From contig NZ_AULK01000003.1 in NCBI RefSeq assembly GCF_000419445.1, forward strand, positions 124,001 through 188,000: 64,000 bases of DNA. The letters are read 5' to 3'. A model generated the notes under the pieces. That model saw only the letters and a program-made list of their open reading frames with translations, ran no database searches and was not told where the DNA came from. This DNA comes from Gryllotalpicola ginsengisoli DSM 22003. Its GTDB lineage: Bacteria; Actinomycetota; Actinomycetes; Actinomycetales; Microbacteriaceae. Positions 16,422 through 25,081 of this stretch are shown here, in pieces (the stretch's first letter is position 1; each line of letters begins with the position of its first letter). Position numbers and translations under genes: made by a program.

Positions 16422-16468
16422 CGCGCGAGGGGTTCATCCGTCGATTATCGTCGGCGACCCCTCGCGCG
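16422..16468. terminator. Hairpin between convergent PEBP and yceI genes
   Basis: CGCGCGAGGGGT and ACCCCTCGCGCG form a perfect 12-bp stem with a 23-base loop. It lies 14 bases behind the yceI stop and about 100 behind the PEBP stop. It probably terminates the leftward yceI transcript, perhaps both. No T-run is present. Confidence 0.6.
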
Positions 16469-16481
16469 CCGTCGCCAGGGC

Positions 16482-17036
16482 TCAGGCCTGGAGCGTCGCC
16501 TCGAGGTCGATGTTGATCGTGACCTCGCTGCCGATGAGCACGCCGCCGCCCTCGAGCGCGGCGTTGTAGGTCAGGCCCCAGTCCTCGCGCTTGATCTTGG
16601 CGGTCGCGGTCGCGCCGGCCTTGTAGTTGCCGTACGGGTCCTGCTGGAAGCCGGCGAACTCGAAGTCGAAGGTCACCGGCTTGGTGGTGCCCTTGATGGT
16701 CAGGTCGCCGTCGACCTTGAAGTCGCCGCCCTCGACGCGCACGCCGGTGGAGACGAACTCGATGAAGGGGAACTTGTCGGCCTCGAAGAAGTCGCCGGTG
16801 CGCAGGTGCTGGTCGCGGTTGGCGTCACCGGTGTTGATGGAGGCGACCTCCGCCTTGGCGGTGACCGAGCTCTCGAGCGGGTTCTCGGCGGTGACGAACG
16901 TCGCCTCGAACTTCTCGAACTTGCCCTTCACCTTGGCGATCATGAGGTGGCGGACGCTGAAGCCCACCTCCGAGTGGGTGGGGTCGACGGTCCAGGTGCC
17001 GACTTTGTAGCCGGGGATTTCGATCGTGTCGGTCAT
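16482..17036 (-). CDS. YceI-family polyisoprenoid-binding-like protein
   Basis: This is a 184-residue lipocalin-like beta-barrel of the YceI family. It starts MTDTIEIPGYKVGTWTVDPT. The family core HSEVGFSVRHLMIAKVKGKF, FEADKFPFIEFVSTGV and the C-terminal KREDWGLTYNAALEGGGVLIG are all clear. YceI proteins bind isoprenoid chains or amphiphilic small molecules. Many proteobacterial members are periplasmic, but this one has no signal peptide and so should be cytoplasmic, as in other actinobacteria. GGGAGC precedes the ATG at 17036. It appears monocistronic. The physiological ligand is unknown. Confidence 0.93.
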   Translation of the reverse strand: MTDTIEIPGYKVGTWTVDPTHSEVGFSVRHLMIAKVKGKFEKFEATFVTAENPLESSVTAKAEVASINTGDANRDQHLRTGDFFEADKFPFIEFVSTGVRVEGGDFKVDGDLTIKGTTKPVTFDFEFAGFQQDPYGNYKAGATATAKIKREDWGLTYNAALEGGGVLIGSEVTINIDLEATLQA

Positions 17037-17203
17037 GCTTGCTCCCTGATGGTGTCGTGGCCGAGGCGAATGCCCCGCTGCATGCATGCAAGGGTATCGA
17101 AGTGATCGGTATTCCCTACGATCTGTGATGAAGATCAAATGGTGAAGTTCTGGCGACGGGTCGGCGCGAGCGCGGCCGCGGCGCGTGGGGGACAATCGGG
17201 AGC

Positions 17204-17914
17204 ATGACCGGATCCGCCGCCGAAGCCGCCGCCGAACTCACCCCGACCGAGGTCGCCCGCTACATCGACCACACGCTGCTGAAGCCGGAGGCGACGCACG
17301 CCGACGTCGCGGCGCTCGTCGCCGAGGCGATCGAGCTCGGCACCTACTCGGTCTGCGTCTCGCCCTCGATGCTTCCGGTCGAGGTGCCCCTCGAGGCCGA
17401 CCTCAAGGTGGCCGTCGTGTGCGGGTTCCCGAGCGGCAAGCATTCCTCGACCGTGAAGGCCGTCGAGGCGGCGGAGGCCGTGAAGCTCGGCGCCGACGAG
17501 ATCGACATGGTGATCGACGTCGGCGCGGCCAAGGAGGGCCGCTTCGACGCGGTGCGCAGCGACATCGCGGCCGTGCGCGCCGCGGCTCCGAGGCCGATCG
17601 TGCTGAAGGTCATCATCGAGTCGGCCGTGCTGAGCGACGACGAGATCGTGGCGGTGTGCCGGGCGGCCGTCGATGCCGACGCCGACTTCGTCAAGACGTC
17701 CACCGGCTTCCACCCGGCCGGCGGCGCGAGCGAGCACGCCGTGTGGCTGATGCGCGAGACGGTGGGGCCGGACTTCGGCGTGAAGGCCTCGGGCGGGGTG
17801 CGCACCATCGAGCAGGCTCGCGCGATGATCGCCGCGGGCGCCACCCGGCTCGGCGTCTCGGGCACGCGGGCGCTGCTGGCGGGGGCGGCGGCGGCCGGCG
17901 GCTCGAGCTACTGA
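17204..17914 (+). CDS. deoC: Deoxyribose-phosphate aldolase
   Basis: DeoC cleaves 2-deoxyribose 5-phosphate to glyceraldehyde 3-phosphate and acetaldehyde in deoxynucleoside breakdown. The 236-residue cytoplasmic TIM barrel shows [13 protein letters not shown] at the start, [12 protein letters not shown], and the Schiff-base lysine in FVKTSTGF. The second lysine lies in [10 protein letters not shown] and the phosphate-binding end in TRLGVSGT. All key residues are present. No other deo genes are adjacent. An MFS gene follows on the same strand after a 97-base gap that contains a hairpin. Confidence 0.95.
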   Translation: MTGSAAEAAAELTPTEVARYIDHTLLKPEATHADVAALVAEAIELGTYSVCVSPSMLPVEVPLEADLKVAVVCGFPSGKHSSTVKAVEAAEAVKLGADEIDMVIDVGAAKEGRFDAVRSDIAAVRAAAPRPIVLKVIIESAVLSDDEIVAVCRAAVDADADFVKTSTGFHPAGGASEHAVWLMRETVGPDFGVKASGGVRTIEQARAMIAAGATRLGVSGTRALLAGAAAAGGSSY

Positions 17915-17940
17915 CCGCACGCCTGCGCCGAGCGGTGCGA

Positions 17941-17973
17941 AATCACCCTTCACGCCGTCGCTCAAGGGTGATT
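17941..17973. promoter_or_regulatory. 10-bp inverted repeat between deoC and MFS gene
   Basis: AATCACCCTT and AAGGGTGATT are perfect inverted arms 13 bases apart. It may be the deoC terminator (no T-run follows) or an operator for the downstream MFS gene, which starts about 40 bases later. Confidence 0.45.
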
Positions 17974-18011
17974 ACTGAGCTTTCGGCGGGCGCCCCGGCA
18001 GAATAGTTAGC

Positions 18012-19244
18012 GTGAGCGAAGAATTCCGCCTGCGCTCGATCGCGGTGTCGGCCTACGGGCCGGCGACGCTGTTCGGGCTGGCCGAGGGTTCGATGCTCCC
18101 CGTCATCGCGTTGAGCGCGATCGACCGCGGCGCGACCACGTCGATCGCGGCACTGGTCGGGGCGCTGCTCGGCATCGGGTCGATCGTCACGAACATCCCC
18201 TCGGGCATCCTCGCCACCCGGATCGGCGAGCGCCGCTCGATGATCGTCGCGGCCGTCGTCACCCTGGTCGGTCTCGCGTTCTGCCTCGTCGATCTGGGCG
18301 ACGGGCCGGCGTCGCTGCTGCTCTACGGCGCGGGGGTGCTGCTGATCGGCGCGGCGAGCTCGGTGTACAACCTCGCGCGCCAGTCGTACCTGACCGAGAT
18401 GGTGCCCGCGCACATGCGCGCCCGCGCCCTGTCGACCCTGGGCGGCACGATGCGCATCGGGGTCTTCCTCGGCCCGTTCATCGGCGCCGGTGCCATGCAG
18501 CTGTGGGGGCTGCCGGGCGCCTACTACGTGAGCATCGTGGCGATCCTCGCCGCCGGCGTCATCGTGTACCGCGTGCCCGACCTCGAGATCTCCGCGGAGC
18601 GCCGGGCGGCCGCCGCGCAGGTGACCACCTGGGGCATCACGAAGCAGTACTGGCGCACCTTCGCGACCCTCGGCATGGGCGTGCTGCTGCTCTCGGCGAT
18701 CCGGCAGACCCGGCAGACCGTGATCCCGCTCTGGGCGGCCCACCTCGGGCTCTCCCCCACGACCTCGTCGATCATCTACGGCATCGCGGGCGCCATCGAC
18801 GCGCTCACCTTCTACCCCGCGGGCAAGGTGATGGACCACTACGGCAGGCGCTGGGTCGCCGTTCCGTCGACCTTCGTGCTCGGCATCTCGTTCGTGCTCA
18901 TGCCGCTCACGCACGGCGCCGTCACGCTCGCGCTCGCCGCCATGGTGATGGGCTTCGGCAACGGCATCGGCTCGGGCATCGTCATGACCCTCGGCGCCGA
19001 CACCTCGCCCGCGATCGGCCGGCCCACCTTCCTCGGCATCTGGCGTGAGCTGGCGGATGCCGGCAGCGGCATCGGCCCCGTCATCCTGTCGGTCGTGACC
19101 GCGGCAGCCGGACTGGGCCTCGGCATCGTGGTCAGCGGCGCCGTCGGATTCGCCGCGGCCGCGGCCCTCTGGGCCTGGGTGCCGCGGCGCCCGCCGAGCC
19201 GCGAACGGGTCGCCGGCGCAACCTTGCGGAACACTGCTACATAG
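18012..19244 (+). CDS. MFS transporter of unknown substrate
   Basis: This is a 410-residue major facilitator with about twelve hydrophobic segments. The conserved loop after segment two reads ATRIGERRSMIVAA, a motif-A variant, and YLTEMVPAHMRARALSTLGG and YGRRWVAVPSTFV correspond to the repeated loop in the second half. The start is GTG (VSEEFRLRSIAVSAYG). Its stop overlaps a partial inverted repeat (TTGCGGAA/TTCGCAA), and the methionine transporter operon begins 80 bases later. No neighbour suggests a substrate. Confidence 0.8.
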   Translation: MSEEFRLRSIAVSAYGPATLFGLAEGSMLPVIALSAIDRGATTSIAALVGALLGIGSIVTNIPSGILATRIGERRSMIVAAVVTLVGLAFCLVDLGDGPASLLLYGAGVLLIGAASSVYNLARQSYLTEMVPAHMRARALSTLGGTMRIGVFLGPFIGAGAMQLWGLPGAYYVSIVAILAAGVIVYRVPDLEISAERRAAAAQVTTWGITKQYWRTFATLGMGVLLLSAIRQTRQTVIPLWAAHLGLSPTTSSIIYGIAGAIDALTFYPAGKVMDHYGRRWVAVPSTFVLGISFVLMPLTHGAVTLALAAMVMGFGNGIGSGIVMTLGADTSPAIGRPTFLGIWRELADAGSGIGPVILSVVTAAAGLGLGIVVSGAVGFAAAAALWAWVPRRPPSRERVAGATLRNTAT

Positions 19245-19325
19245 TTCGCAACACGTTTTCACCGGGCCGCGCCGGCCCTCGCATAGTGGAGTCCTCCCAC
19301 CCGAGAACCACCGAGAGGACCACCC

Positions 19326-20297
19326 ATGTCCGAGCCCGTACTCCCCCCGAAGCTGCCCGAGAAGCCCCGCCGACGCACCGGCACGATCGTCGGCGTCGTC
19401 ATCGCCGCGGTCGTCGTCATCGTCGCCGCCGTGATCATCGTCGTGAACGTCGCGAAGCCGGATTCCTCGAGCGCGGCCGGCACCCAAGCATCCGATGCGA
19501 AGCCCCAGACCGTGTCGATCGGCGTCACCGACGCCTCCCAGCCGTACTGGAAGATCTACACCGAGCTCGCCAAGAAGAAGTACAACGTCACGGTCAAGCT
19601 CGTGAACTTCAGCGACTACAGCCAGCCCAACCCGGCGCTCAAGCAGAAGCAGACCGACCTCAACGAGTTCCAGCACATCGAGTTCCTCGCCGACTACAAC
19701 GTCAAGAGCGGCGACGACCTGCAGCCGATCGGGCCCACCGCGATCTACCCGCTGCCGCTGTACTCGCTCAAGTACCAGGACCCGTCCGACCTGCCCGCGA
19801 ACGCGCAGGTCGCGATCCCCAACGACGCGATCAACGAGGCGCGCGGACTGCTCGTGCTGCAGTCGGCCGGGCTCCTCGAGCTCAAGGACGGCGGCTCGCC
19901 GTTCTCGACCACCGCCGACATCACCTCCTCGAAGGTGAAGATCACCACGCTCGACGCCGCCCAGACCGCGCGTGCGCTGCAGTCGGGTTCGGTCGTGGCC
20001 GCGATCGTGAACAAGAACTACGCGACGGATGCGGGCCTGCCGAAGTCCGACATCATCGCGAAGGACGACCCCACCGATCCCTCCGCCCAGGCGTACGTCA
20101 ACGCGTTCGTCGCCCGCGCCGAGGACAAGGACAACAAGCTGTACCAGAAGCTCGCCGCCCTCTACCTCGACCCGCAGGTGAAGAAGTCGGTCGAGCAGGT
20201 CAACGGCGGCGACGCCGTCTTCAGCGACCTGACCGCGAAGCAGCTGCAGGACCTGCTCAAGAAGACCGAGCAGCAGGAGAAGGCGGCGCTGAAGTAA
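19326..20297 (+). CDS. metQ: MetQ/NlpA-family substrate-binding protein with membrane anchor
   Basis: This 323-residue extracytoplasmic receptor of a methionine-type ABC transporter captures substrate for the MetN-MetI complex. Instead of a lipobox it has a cytoplasmic basic leader (PEKPRRRTG) and a long uncleaved-looking hydrophobic helix (about residues 19-41), followed by a Ser/Ala linker. The NlpA core is clear: NFSDYSQPNPALKQKQTDLNEFQHIEFL, NDAINEARGLLVLQSAGLLEL and AIVNKNYATDAG. The tail is rich in lysine and glutamine. Its TAA overlaps the metN ATG by one base. Methionine is inferred from the family, and a related amino acid is possible. I saw no SAM riboswitch in the 80-base leader. 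Confidence 0.9.
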   Translation: MSEPVLPPKLPEKPRRRTGTIVGVVIAAVVVIVAAVIIVVNVAKPDSSSAAGTQASDAKPQTVSIGVTDASQPYWKIYTELAKKKYNVTVKLVNFSDYSQPNPALKQKQTDLNEFQHIEFLADYNVKSGDDLQPIGPTAIYPLPLYSLKYQDPSDLPANAQVAIPNDAINEARGLLVLQSAGLLELKDGGSPFSTTADITSSKVKITTLDAAQTARALQSGSVVAAIVNKNYATDAGLPKSDIIAKDDPTDPSAQAYVNAFVARAEDKDNKLYQKLAALYLDPQVKKSVEQVNGGDAVFSDLTAKQLQDLLKKTEQQEKAALK

Positions 20298-21343
20298 TGA
20301 GCGCACTCGTCCGACTGGAGGCGGTCAGCAAGAGCTACGCCACCCCGGCCGGAACGGTCACCGCCGTGCAGGATCTCTCCCTCGAGGTGGCGCAGGGAGA
20401 GATCCTCGGCGTGATCGGCTATTCCGGCGCGGGCAAGAGCACGCTCGTGCGGCTGGTCAACGCGCTCGAGAAGCCCACCTCGGGCCGCGTGTTCGTCGGC
20501 GACGACGAGCTGACCGCGCTGCCGGAGAAGCGGCTGCGCGAGGTGCGGCGCGAGATCGGCATGATCTTCCAGCAGTTCAACCTGTTCCGCTCGCGCACGG
20601 TCGCCGGCAACGTGGCGTTTCCGCTCAAGCTCGCCGGCGTGAAGCAGCCCGAGCGGGATGCGCGGGTGGCGCGCCTGCTCGACTTCGTCGGCCTGCTCGA
20701 GAAGGCGCACGCCTACCCCGAGCAGCTCTCGGGCGGGCAGAAGCAGCGCGTGGGCATCGCCCGGGCGCTCGCGACCGACCCGAAGCTGCTGCTCGCCGAC
20801 GAGGCGACGAGCGCCCTCGACCCCGAGACGACGGCCGACGTGCTGGCGCTGCTGAAGCGGGTGAACCGGGAGCTCGGCGTGACCATCATCGTCATCACGC
20901 ACGAGATGGAGGCGATCCGGGCGATCGCCGACCGGGTGGCCGTCATGGACTCCGGGCGGATCGTCGAATCGGGTCCGGTGTACGACGTGTTCGCGCATCC
21001 GTCGACGACCGCGGCCGCGCGCTTCGTCGCGACCGTGCTGCACGACCGGCCGTCGGCCGACACGCTGACCCGCCTGCGCGCGGCGCACCCGGGCCGGCTG
21101 GTCACCTTCGCGGTGCCCGAGCAGAAGGGGTTCACCGGCCAGCTGTCGCGCGCGTTCGCCGACCACGGGGTGGAGAACGAGATCGTGTTCGGCGGAATCG
21201 GCGAGCTGCAGGAGCGCTCGATCGGCGCGCTCACCTACGAGCTGACGGGTGCGGATGCCGCGATCGACGCCGCGCTCGACGCGCTGCGCGCGCGCGGCGT
21301 CGACCTCGTGGAAGAGGTCGAGCTGGAGGAGCAGACGGCATGA
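20297..21343 (+). CDS. metN: Methionine ABC transporter ATP-binding protein
   Basis: MetN hydrolyses ATP to drive methionine import. The 348-residue protein has Walker A GYSGAGKST, the Q-loop FQQFNLF, signature LSGGQKQRVGIARAL, Walker B LLLADEATSALDP and switch VITHEME. The C-terminal 90 residues form the NIL/ACT-like domain that binds methionine and inhibits transport when internal methionine is high (about residues 260-345). I set the start at ATG 20297, which overlaps the metQ stop. Its own stop overlaps the metI start (ATGA), so the three genes are tightly coupled. Confidence 0.95.
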   Translation: MSALVRLEAVSKSYATPAGTVTAVQDLSLEVAQGEILGVIGYSGAGKSTLVRLVNALEKPTSGRVFVGDDELTALPEKRLREVRREIGMIFQQFNLFRSRTVAGNVAFPLKLAGVKQPERDARVARLLDFVGLLEKAHAYPEQLSGGQKQRVGIARALATDPKLLLADEATSALDPETTADVLALLKRVNRELGVTIIVITHEMEAIRAIADRVAVMDSGRIVESGPVYDVFAHPSTTAAARFVATVLHDRPSADTLTRLRAAHPGRLVTFAVPEQKGFTGQLSRAFADHGVENEIVFGGIGELQERSIGALTYELTGADAAIDAALDALRARGVDLVEEVELEEQTA

Positions 21344-21999
21344 ACGACTTCATCGGATCGATCGACGTCTACCTCAGCGCGATCTGGCAGACGCTGTTCA
21401 TGGCGCTGGCCTCGCTCGTCGTCTCGGGCATCCTGGGGCTCGCGATCGGGGTGCTGCTGTACGCGACGCGCCCCGGCCACCTGCTGGAGAACCGGGTGGC
21501 GTACACGGTGATCAACGTGGTGGTGAACATCATCCGGCCGATCCCGTTCGTGATCTTCCTGATCGCGATCGAGCCGCTGACCATCAGGGTGATCGGCACC
21601 TACATCGGCGTGTACGCGGCGACGTTCGCGATCGCGATCGGCGCCTCGTTCGCCGTGGCGCGCATCGTCGAGCAGAACCTCGTCGGCGTCGACCCCGGCG
21701 TCATCGAGGCGGCGCGCGCGATGGGCGCGGGGCCGCTGCGGATCATCGCGACCGTGCTCATCCCCGAGGGTCTCGGCCCGCTCACGCTCGGCTACACCTT
21801 CCTGTTCGTGGGCCTGATCGACATGTCGGCCCAGGCCGGCGTGATCGGCGGCGGCGGGCTCGGCGAGTACGCCATCACCTGGGGGTCGCAGCGGTACAAC
21901 TGGACGATCGTGTACATCGCGGTCGCGACGATCATCGTCATCGTGCAGCTCGGCCAGTTCGTCGGCAACCGGCTCGCCCGGCGCGCGCTGCGGCGGTAG
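21340..21999 (+). CDS. metI: Methionine ABC transporter permease
   Basis: MetI is the membrane channel of the methionine importer. The 219-residue sequence has five hydrophobic segments. The ABC coupling motif EAARAMGAGPLRIIATVLIPEGLGP is in the usual place (about residues 125-150), and IIRPIPFVIFLIAIEPLT matches MetI proteins. It ends the metQ-metN-metI operon. The LacI gene converges on it, with nine bases between the stop codons, so there is no room for a separate terminator between them. Confidence 0.95.
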   Translation: MNDFIGSIDVYLSAIWQTLFMALASLVVSGILGLAIGVLLYATRPGHLLENRVAYTVINVVVNIIRPIPFVIFLIAIEPLTIRVIGTYIGVYAATFAIAIGASFAVARIVEQNLVGVDPGVIEAARAMGAGPLRIIATVLIPEGLGPLTLGYTFLFVGLIDMSAQAGVIGGGGLGEYAITWGSQRYNWTIVYIAVATIIVIVQLGQFVGNRLARRALRR

Positions 22000-22008
22000 C
22001 AGCCGGTC

Positions 22009-23043
22009 TCAGCGGTACGGCGCGGTGGAGTCGCGCACGATCAGGGTGTTGGGCAGGGCGCGCAGCCCCGGCTCGTGCCGCTCGCCGTCGATCGCCTCGA
22101 GCAGCAGCTCGATGGCCAGGGCGCCGACCGCCCGGAAATCCTCCCGCACCGTGGTCAGCGGCGGCCAGTAGTACGCGGCGTCGGGGCTGTCGTCGAAGCC
22201 CACGACGCTGACCTCGTCGGGCACCCGTCGCCCGCATTCGTGCAGCGCGCGCATGAGGCCGAGGGCCATCTGGTCGTTGGCCGCGAAGACGGCGGTCACC
22301 GACGGGTCCCTGGCGAGCCGCAGCCCCGCCCGGTAGCCGGATTCGGCGCTCCAGTCGCCGAGCACGGGCGGGGGCACCGGCCGCCCCTCCGCTTCGAGCA
22401 GGCGCCGCCACGCGAGCTGGCGATCGGATGCCGCGTTCATCCGGTGCACGGGCCCCGAGACGTGCCACACCGTCGGATGACCCAGCTCGAGCAGGTGGCG
22501 CACGGCGAGCTCGGCGCCCTGGGCCTGATCGGCGTTGACCGACACGCGGTCGTCGTACTGCTGCGAGTCCACGAGGATCGACGGGATGCGCGTCGGGAAG
22601 CGGATGGCGTGCTCGAGGATCTGGTGGGCCTCGAGCACGATCACGATGCCGTCGACGCGCTCCTGGTCCAGCCGCTCGAGGGCCTTCGTGATCTCGCCCG
22701 TCGACGGGTCGCCGATCGTCACCAGGTCGAGCGAGTAGTCACGCGCCGTCGCGGCGTTGCTCACGCCCTCCAGCACGTGCACCGGGCCGAAGTTCTCCAG
22801 GCTGAACATCAGCACGCCGATGCTCTGGAACCGGCCGCTCTTGAGCGCCCGAGCGGCGCTGTTGGGCCGATAGCCGAGCGTGCGCATCGCGGCGAGCACC
22901 CGTTCCCGGGTGTCCGCGGCCACGGCCTCGGAGCCGTTGGTCACCCGGGAGACGGTCTGCCCGGACACGCCGGCCAGGCGCGCGACGTCGAGCATGGACG
23001 CGGGGCGGGGAGCCTGGGGCCGGGTCATCCGATCGCTGCTCAT
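22009..23043 (-). CDS. LacI-family transcriptional repressor of the galactoside operon
   Basis: This 344-residue LacI/GalR-family regulator has an N-terminal helix-turn-helix at about residues 17-53 (MLDVARLAGVSGQTVSRVTN). It has the hinge helix NSAARALKSGR and a periplasmic-binding-protein-like sugar-sensing domain. I chose ATG 23043 with GAGAGG upstream. ATG 23028 is an alternative. It is divergent from the sugar transporter/GH42 operon, and two LacI-type operators lie in the gap, so it most likely represses that operon until a galactoside or related sugar binds. The phrase GVLMFSLENFGPVHVLEGVSN is typical of the ligand domain's first strand and helix. Confidence 0.9.
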   Translation of the reverse strand: MSSDRMTRPQAPRPASMLDVARLAGVSGQTVSRVTNGSEAVAADTRERVLAAMRTLGYRPNSAARALKSGRFQSIGVLMFSLENFGPVHVLEGVSNAATARDYSLDLVTIGDPSTGEITKALERLDQERVDGIVIVLEAHQILEHAIRFPTRIPSILVDSQQYDDRVSVNADQAQGAELAVRHLLELGHPTVWHVSGPVHRMNAASDRQLAWRRLLEAEGRPVPPPVLGDWSAESGYRAGLRLARDPSVTAVFAANDQMALGLMRALHECGRRVPDEVSVVGFDDSPDAAYYWPPLTTVREDFRAVGALAIELLLEAIDGERHEPGLRALPNTLIVRDSTAPYR

Positions 23044-23108
23044 GCCCGGCGCCTCTCTCGTTATGCGTCTCGTTATGTGTTCGTCATGCGAGGCGCGCGC
23101 GACGATGC

Positions 23109-23139
23109 TTGACACGCGCGACTGGCCACATGCTACGCT
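23109..23139 (+). promoter_or_regulatory. Promoter of the galactoside operon
   Basis: A perfect TTGACA is followed after 19 bases by TACGCT. The operators start 14 bases beyond the -10, where a repressor would block elongation or open-complex escape. The spacing is slightly long. Confidence 0.55.
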
Positions 23140-23152
23140 CGCGGCCATTCGA

Positions 23153-23178
23153 TGTTTACGTAAACAGTTCGCGTAAAC
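23153..23178. promoter_or_regulatory. Tandem LacI-family operators
   Basis: TGTTTACGTAAACA is a perfect 14-bp palindrome with the central CG pair typical of LacI-family sites. The adjoining GTTCGCGTAAAC is a second, imperfect copy. Together they lie between the promoter and the first permease gene and near the divergent lacI-type gene, so autoregulation is also possible. Confidence 0.85.
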
Positions 23179-23199
23179 GTTCCTGCGACGGAAGTAGCG

Positions 23200-24126
23200 A
23201 TGACAACGATGTCAGCGGCCGCGCCACAGGTGGCGCACGAGCGGCGCCGAGCGCGCCTGAAGACCAGACTCAATCTCGCGGGCGCGGGGTTCGTGACCCC
23301 GTTCCTGATCGGCTTCGCGCTCCTCGTGATCGCGCCCGTGCTCTACTCGCTGTACCTCAGCCTGTTCCGCACGCAGCTGATCGGCGGCACGAGCTTCGTC
23401 GGCCTGGAGAACTACACGCAGGCGTTCACCGACCCGAAGTTCTGGTCCGGCGCGCTCCGGGTGCTCGTGTTCCTCGTGGTGCAGGTGCCGATCATGCTCG
23501 TGCTCGCCCTGATCGCCGCGCTCGCCGTCGACAGCGGCCGGCTCTACGGGCGCTCGTTCTTCCGCCTCGCGATCTTCCTGCCCTACGCCGTGCCGGGAGT
23601 GGTGGCGGTGCTCATGTGGGGCTTCATGTACAGCGACCGGATGGGGCTGACCGGGTACGTGAACGACCTCTTCGGGGTGCAGCTGATCACGCCGTACACG
23701 CGGCAATGGATCCTCACCGCGATCGGCAACATCGTGACCTGGGAGTACGTCGGCTACAACATGCTGATCTTCTACTCCGGGCTGCGCAGCGTGTCGACCG
23801 AGCTCTACGAGGCGGCCGCGATCGACGGCGCCGGGCAGATGCGCACGATCTTCTCGATCAAGCTGCCGGCCCTGCGCGGCTCGATCGTGGTGGCGACGAT
23901 CTTCTCGATCATCGGCAGCTTCCAGCTCTTCAACGAGCCGAACATCCTGAAGACGATCGCCCCCACCATCGTGACGACGAACTTCACCCCCAACATGTAC
24001 GCCTACAACCTCAGCTTCGTGGGCCAGCAGGTGAACTACGCGGCGACCATGGCCATCATCATGGGCGTCGTCACGGCCGTGATCGCATACGTCGTGCAGC
24101 TGCGCGGCAGCAGGCAGGAGTTCTGA
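23200..24126 (+). CDS. Carbohydrate ABC transporter permease, MalF type
   Basis: This is a 308-residue membrane permease of a CUT1-type sugar importer. It has six hydrophobic segments, the first beginning NLAGAGFVTPFLIGFALLVI. The EAA coupling loop near residues 205-225 reads YEAAAIDGAGQMRTIFSIKLPAL. It pairs with the second permease, which starts one base after its stop. No ATPase gene is present in the operon. CUT1 systems often share a common MsiK-like ATPase encoded elsewhere in actinobacteria. The downstream binding protein and GH42 enzyme suggest uptake of a galactoside. Confidence 0.92.
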   Translation: MTTMSAAAPQVAHERRRARLKTRLNLAGAGFVTPFLIGFALLVIAPVLYSLYLSLFRTQLIGGTSFVGLENYTQAFTDPKFWSGALRVLVFLVVQVPIMLVLALIAALAVDSGRLYGRSFFRLAIFLPYAVPGVVAVLMWGFMYSDRMGLTGYVNDLFGVQLITPYTRQWILTAIGNIVTWEYVGYNMLIFYSGLRSVSTELYEAAAIDGAGQMRTIFSIKLPALRGSIVVATIFSIIGSFQLFNEPNILKTIAPTIVTTNFTPNMYAYNLSFVGQQVNYAATMAIIMGVVTAVIAYVVQLRGSRQEF

Positions 24127-24127
24127 G

Positions 24128-25018
24128 ATGTCCGCCGCCACTCCGCGCCTCGCGCGCAAGCAGTTCACGCCGCTGCGGCCGAAGAAGTCGGTCGGCCTCA
24201 CGGTGGTCATGCTCCTCTTCGTCGTCTACTCGCTGATCCCGCTCGCCTGGCTCGTGATCAGCTCGACCAAGACTCAGGACGCCCTGCTGAACTCCTTCGG
24301 CCTGTGGTTCTCGGGCAAGTTCGCCTTCTTCGACAACATCGTCTGGGCCCTGACCTACGAAGACGGCATCTTCGTGCGCTGGCTCCTCAACACGCTGATC
24401 TACGTCGTGGTCGGCGCGGGTCTCGCCACGATCCTGGCGACGCTCGCCGGCTACGGCCTGGCCAAGTACGACTTCCCCGGCAGGAAGGTGGTCTTCGGCG
24501 TGATCCTCGGCGCGATCGCCGTGCCCGGGACGGCCCTGGCGGTGCCGACGTTCCTCATGTTCAGCAAGCTGGGGCTGACGAACACGATGTGGGCGGTGAT
24601 CCTGCCCTCGGCGATCTCGCCCTTCGGCCTCTACCTGATCTGGGTGTACGCGACCGACGCGGTGCCGACCGAACTGCTGGAAGCGGCGCGGGTCGACGGA
24701 GCGGGCGAGCTGCGCACCTTCCTCACCATCTCGCTGCGGCTGCTCGCGCCCGGCGTCGTGACGGTCTCGCTGTTCGCCATCGTCGCGACGTGGAACAACT
24801 ACTTCCTGCCGCTGATCATGCTCAACGACCCCAAGCTCTACCCCTTGACCATCGGTCTGCAGAAGTGGAACGCCGAGGCCGTCGGCATCGGCGCCCAGCC
24901 CGTGTTCACGCTGGTGATCACCGGCGCACTGCTCACCATCGTCCCCATCGTGATCGCGTTCCTGTTCCTGCAGCGCTACTGGCAGACGGGACTGACCGCG
25001 GGCGGCGTCAAGCAGTAA
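24128..25018 (+). CDS. Carbohydrate ABC transporter permease, MalG type
   Basis: This is the second, 296-residue channel subunit of the sugar importer. Six hydrophobic segments start at VGLTVVMLLFVVYSLIPLAWLV, and the EAA loop reads LLEAARVDGAGELRTFLTISLRLLAP. The C-terminus QRYWQTGLTAGGVKQ is the common CUT1 MalG ending. It follows the first permease with a one-base gap and precedes the binding-protein gene by 63 bases. The three genes are surely co-transcribed. Confidence 0.93.
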   Translation: MSAATPRLARKQFTPLRPKKSVGLTVVMLLFVVYSLIPLAWLVISSTKTQDALLNSFGLWFSGKFAFFDNIVWALTYEDGIFVRWLLNTLIYVVVGAGLATILATLAGYGLAKYDFPGRKVVFGVILGAIAVPGTALAVPTFLMFSKLGLTNTMWAVILPSAISPFGLYLIWVYATDAVPTELLEAARVDGAGELRTFLTISLRLLAPGVVTVSLFAIVATWNNYFLPLIMLNDPKLYPLTIGLQKWNAEAVGIGAQPVFTLVITGALLTIVPIVIAFLFLQRYWQTGLTAGGVKQ

Positions 25019-25081
25019 CACCCACCACCCACGCCATCCATCCCCATCCCCTCCAACGACGAAGTGGAAGGAAACACAGCA

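Noticed and set aside
19245-19325. Possible SAM riboswitch before metQ
   Set aside because: The leader is only 80 bases and shows none of the paired-helix pattern of SAM-I or SAM-II types.
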